NCBI GenBank assembly: GCA_034401795.1 | Contig: CM067360.1 | Location: 122,093,430 to 122,157,429, forward strand | Direction of reading: 5' to 3' | Length of the DNA stretch: 64,000 nt | From: Chaetoderma sp. LZ-2023a | Lineage: Eukaryota > Mollusca > Caudofoveata > Chaetodermatida > Chaetodermatidae | Shown: positions 60,780-64,000 of the stretch, one piece after another | How the letters are laid out: each line of letters opens with the position of its first letter | How positions within the stretch are numbered: the first letter of the stretch is position 1 | Made by a program: the position numbers and the translations under genes | Notes under the pieces: model-generated | The model's input: the letters and a program-made list of their open reading frames with translations, nothing else | Database searches by the model: none | Told to the model about the DNA's origin: nothing

Positions 60780-61925
60780 ACAGAAAATGTCAATTTGCAC
60801 ACAAAGAGAGGATTATTTTTGAAGATTTACCTTTGAAATAAATGATTTGATTATCGAGTCAGTCATTCCAATGCTTTTTATACCCCGGCAAAAAATTTGG
60901 CGGGGTGTTATGTAATGGCGCTGTCCGTCCGGGCGGGTGGGCGTGCGGGCGGCAGAGTGGTTTCCGGATGATAACTCCGTTACCGTTTGTCGGATCACAT
61001 TGAAACTTCATAGGGTGTTTGGACTAGGTCTTGGGAAGAAACCTATCGAAATTGACAACGATCCGAAATCCAAGATTACCGCCAGCCACCGGTAGCCATC
61101 TTGAAAATTGGTGTCTGGATGATAACAGTTACCATTTATCGGATCACTTTGAAACTTCATAGAGTGGTTAGATTAGGTCTGTGGAAGAAACCTATCGAAA
61201 TCAACGATGATCCGAAATCCAAGATGGCCGCTAGCCCCAGGCGGCCATCTTGAAAATTAGTTTCCGGATGATAACTGTTAGCGTTTATCGAATCGCTTTT
61301 AAACTTCATGGACTGATTAGATTAGGTCTGGGGAAGAACCCTATCTAGATTGACAATGATCCGAAATCCAAGATGGCCGCCAGCCACCGGTGGCCATCTT
61401 GAAAATTGGTTTCCGGATGATAACTCTGTTACCGTTTATCGGATCGCTTTGAAACTTCATAGAGTGGTTGGACTAGATCTGAGGAAGAAGCTTATCGAAA
61501 TTGACACTGATACAAAATCCAAGATGGCCGCCAGCCACGGGCTGCCATCTTGAAAGTTGGTTTCTGGATTATATCTCTGTTACCATTTATTGGATCACTT
61601 CCTAGGGTCGTTGGAATATGTCTGGTGAAGAAACCTATTAAAATTTCCGATAATCCGAAATCCAATATGGCCACCAGTCAGCAGTAGCCATCTTGAAAAT
61701 TGGTTTCCGAACGGTACCTCCTTGACCGTTTAGCGGATCGCTTTGACACTTAATAAGGATCACTGGTCTGAGGAAGAAATAAATATTTTCTGATAGCTGT
61801 CATTTATTAGTTTGTCATCATGGCAGTGTACTATGCGCTGTTTGCGGAGCTCTTGTTATATTTTCAAACATAGTCTCCTCTTGGTCTGCAAATGGGCATT
61901 CGTCAAGACCACATGATAGACCGGT
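60780..61925. mobile_element. Palindromic MITE disrupted by a tandem-core element
   Basis: The left half (GAGAGGATTATTTTTGAAGA...CAGTCATTCCAATGCT) and the right half (ATTTTCAAACATAG...CTTGGTCTGCAAATGGGCAT) are contiguous in the related copy at 62500-62580. The interruption at 60883-61855 is a later insertion. Confidence 0.7.
60883..61855 (+). mobile_element. Tandem-core element nested in a MITE (973 bp)
   Basis: Head CCCCGGCAAAAAATTTGGCG forms a hairpin with GGGG, followed by GTTATGTAATGGCGC and CCGTCCGGGCGG. Five or six units of about 150 bp follow, each with GGTTTCCGGATGATAACT, CTTTGAAACTTCATAG and ATCCAAGATGGCCGCCAGCC. The tail is TTTGCGGAGCTCTTG. TTATA flanks at 60878-60882 and 61856-61860. 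It is non-coding. Confidence 0.8.
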
Positions 61926-62094
61926 TTGGGCTGGTTTGGGCATTAATGGGTTAATTTCTCAAACTCCCTACAGTAAAACTTCCTTTAGTAAAACTCCCTA
62001 CAGTAAAACTCGGAAATAATTTATAATGTTTCCAAAACAAAATAAAATTTGTGTTGAATATTTTGGATTGAATTTGATTGGAATCCATTGCTGT

Positions 62095-62310
62095 CCAATC
62101 AAATCAACCCTTTAATGGTCAAGATTGGTCAGGGAAACTTTTTTCAGTGACTGTCTATTTTCAGGCCAGGAGAAGACTATTTTACAAAATGTACCACTGA
62201 AATGACTGGCTTGATAACCGAGCCAGTCCTTTCAATGGTCAATTAAAAAAAATAGTCTTCTCTTAGCATACAGATTTATAGACATTCCTCAAGACTGCTT
62301 TTGAAGCCGG
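62095..62310. repeat. Palindromic MITE (CAACCCTTTAATGGTCAAG end)
   Basis: GGAGAAGACTATTTTACAAA pairs with TTAAAAAAAATAGTCTTCTC around ACTGGCTTGATAACCGAGCC. It borders directly on the next MITE at TTAACC. Confidence 0.6.
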
Positions 62311-62632
62311 TTAACCCTTTAACACTCAAGGCAGCCAAAAACCGCTTGTAATGTGGTCCTTAGAAATGTCCATTTGCAGACATAGAAAACTCTTTTTGAA
62401 AATTTATCACAGGAATAACTGCCTCGATTTAAAAAAAAAATGTTTTGGTCTGTAAAATGGACATTTTCAATGAGAAAATGTATATTTTCTTGAAAAATTT
62501 AAGGGTTAAAGTGTTAACCTAGCCAGTCATTCCAGTGGTAAATTTTCAAAAATAGTATTCTCTTGATCTGCAAATGGACATTTTCCGAGATATTTAAATT
62601 TTCTTGAAAGAATTTAAAGGTTAAATGGTTAA
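62311..62632. mobile_element. TTAA-ended palindromic MITE, possibly two fused units
   Basis: Starts TTAACCCTTTAACACTCAAG and ends AAATGGTTAA. An internal AAGGGTTAAAGTGTTAACC near 62500 suggests two abutting units sharing a TTAA. The arms hold GGTCTG(T/C)AAAATGGACATTTT and its partners. Confidence 0.6.
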
Positions 62633-62845
62633 CCTTTGGCACTCTGATGTCAATGTTCTATCTCTTACTGTGTAAATAGAAGAGAAACTGTTGTACATTT
62701 TTCAACAGTTTTGGTGGACGATGTTGCTGTCAGAGTGTCTACGACAGCACCATCTTGCACCAAGTTTGTAGAAAAATGAACAACAGTTCGTCTTTTAATT
62801 TAATTTGCAAATTAAGAATCTTGACATCAGAGTGCTACGGGTTAA
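62629..62845. mobile_element. TTAA-flanked palindromic MITE (217 bp)
   Basis: TTAACCTTTGGCACTCTGATGTC mirrored by GACATCAGAGTGC...GGGTTAA (each quoted part read inward). The centre GATGTTGCTGTC/GACAGCACCATC is as in 60277-60502. It shares its left TTAA with the previous unit. Confidence 0.75.
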
Positions 62846-62914
62846 GTCCAAAATATCAAATAGAACATTTCTTACATTGTACTAACTGATATATCTACAA
62901 GCTTCTGTTTTTAT

Positions 62915-64000
62915 ATGCCCGCGCAAAGCGGGTTCGTATTATGTGATGGCGCTCGCCGTCCATGCGTCCGTCCATCCGTCTGATTCTTGTCCAGAGCTGA
63001 TCTCGAAGAGTTTTAAACCTACACTCACAAATGTTTTTCAGCAGATATATTACCTATAGACGAAGTGCCATGATTTCGATTCAGCAAAATCCTCCCATAT
63101 TCGCTAGAGTTATCTCCCTTAAAAGCTTAAAATTCGTCAAAATTTTCTTGTCCAGGACAGATCTCGAAGAGTTTTGAACCTACAGTTACAATTTTTTTTC
63201 TGCAGATATATTACCTCTAGACGAAGTGTCATTATTTCCATTAGGCAAAATCCTCCCATATTCGCTAGGGTTATCTCCCTTGAAAGCCTAAAATGTGTCA
63301 AAATTATATTGCGGAAGTCATGATGCAAATCTCGAAGAGTTTTGAACCCACACTTACACATTTTTTTTCAAAAGCTGTGGTACGTATAGCCGAAGTATCA
63401 TGATTTTGTTTTGGCATGATCCGCCCATATATGCGAGAGTCTTGATTTCATTTCGGCAAAATCCTCCTATATTTGTGGGAGTTATCTCCCTTGAATGATT
63501 AAAATTCGTACAAATTTTCTTTTCCTAGCCAGATCTCGAAGAGTTTTGAACCTATACTCACAATTTTTTTCCGGCAGATGTGTTAGGTATAGACAAAGTC
63601 TCATGATTTCCTTTTGACAAAATCCTCCCATATTCGTGAGAGTTATCTCCCTTGAAAGATTAAAATTCATCAAAATTTTCTTGTCCAGACCAGATCGTGA
63701 AGACTTTTGAACCTATACATTTACAATTTTTTTTCACCAGATGTGTTAGGTATAAACAAAGTGTCATGATTTCCTTTCTGCAAAATCCCCACATAATTGC
63801 CAGAGTTATATCCCATGAAATACAAAATTTGTGAAAGTTTTCTTGTTTTCATTGTTTTCATTGAATCTAATATGGATAGATGAAGGGCAAAATCTGCCCA
63901 TATTTGCCAAAGTTATGTTTCTTGAAGCTTTAAATTTGTCAACATTTTCTTGTCCGGTCCAGATCTTGAACAGTTTTGAACCTACACTCAATTTTTTATT
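62915..64000 (+). mobile_element. Tandem-core element running off the window end
   Basis: Follows TTATA. The head is TGCCCGCGCAAAGCGGG (hairpin), then TATTATGTGATGGCGCTCGCCGTCC. At least six units of about 155-195 bp follow, each with ATCTCGAAGAGTTTTGAACC and AAAATCCTCCCATATTCG...GAGTTATCTCCCTT. Minus ORFs of 60-75 codons recur once per unit and are artefacts of the repeat. The right end is outside the window. Confidence 0.75.

Noticed and set aside
62915..64000. Recurrent 60-75 codon minus ORFs as a gene family
   Set aside because: They repeat once per tandem unit with degraded sequence, as expected from a non-coding repeat that happens to be open.

Overview
This window looks like about 64 kb of repeat-packed, non-genic metazoan nuclear DNA. 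I see no bacterial-style operons, no rRNA or tRNA gene, and no convincing intact host gene. The organism is probably a mollusc, or at least a lophotrochozoan marine invertebrate. The reasons are LINE tails of L2/CR1 type, a Penelope-like element with a GIY-YIG nuclease, DIRS-like and Ty3-like retroelement remnants, and several elements with tandem cores of about 150-170 bp bounded by CAAGAG/CTCTTG ends and CCCCGGC-type hairpin heads. That last repertoire is, from general knowledge, typical of bivalve and gastropod genomes. The assignment is inference.

Layout. 1-5.0 kb: LINE pieces, short hairpin repeats, a long trinucleotide microsatellite and a perfect 22-bp palindrome. 5.0-9.6 kb: a very large solo LTR (TGTAGC...GCTACA, flanked by GTTC) that split a LINE and was itself invaded by a 1.5-kb tandem-core element. 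9.6-14.9 kb: LINE 3' tails, a possible broken coding remnant, and an antisense LINE interrupted by (TA)n arrays and a Tc1-like transposon with a frameshifted DDE transposase. 14.95-22.2 kb: an antisense Ty3/gypsy-like retroelement with a 3.6-kb 5' LTR homologous to the solo LTR, a primer-binding site, decayed gag, protease and reverse transcriptase, and only about 50 bp of its 3' LTR. 22.2-38.9 kb: LINE 3' ends, hAT-like and TA-flanked non-autonomous DNA transposons, tandem-core elements and palindromic MITEs, with unremarkable stretches between them.

38.9-42.0 kb: an almost complete Penelope-like retroelement exactly bounded by 16-bp direct repeats, with reverse transcriptase plus GIY-YIG endonuclease and an extra 213-codon basic ORF at its 5' end. 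42-49 kb: an unusual array of a short palindromic motif, a LINE endonuclease fragment, an SGNH-esterase-like remnant, an AAAA-rich minisatellite and a second hAT-like copy. 49.0-53.9 kb: the most interesting object, a 4.9-kb element with long terminal inverted repeats that start AGTAGTAG and are flanked by the 6-bp duplication CAGACA. These are Polinton/Maverick-type hallmarks. It carries a DIRS-type RNase H remnant, a decayed minus-strand gene and a plus-strand frame of about 270 codons broken by one stop, neither of known family. 54.4-64 kb: a TA-flanked transposon, a 3.6-kb hAT-like element, and a dense cluster of TTAA-flanked palindromic MITEs hosting a nested tandem-core element.

How it works together: nothing here forms a pathway. 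The logic is stratigraphic, with elements nested in elements, and several insertions can be polarised because an empty or related copy lies in the same window.
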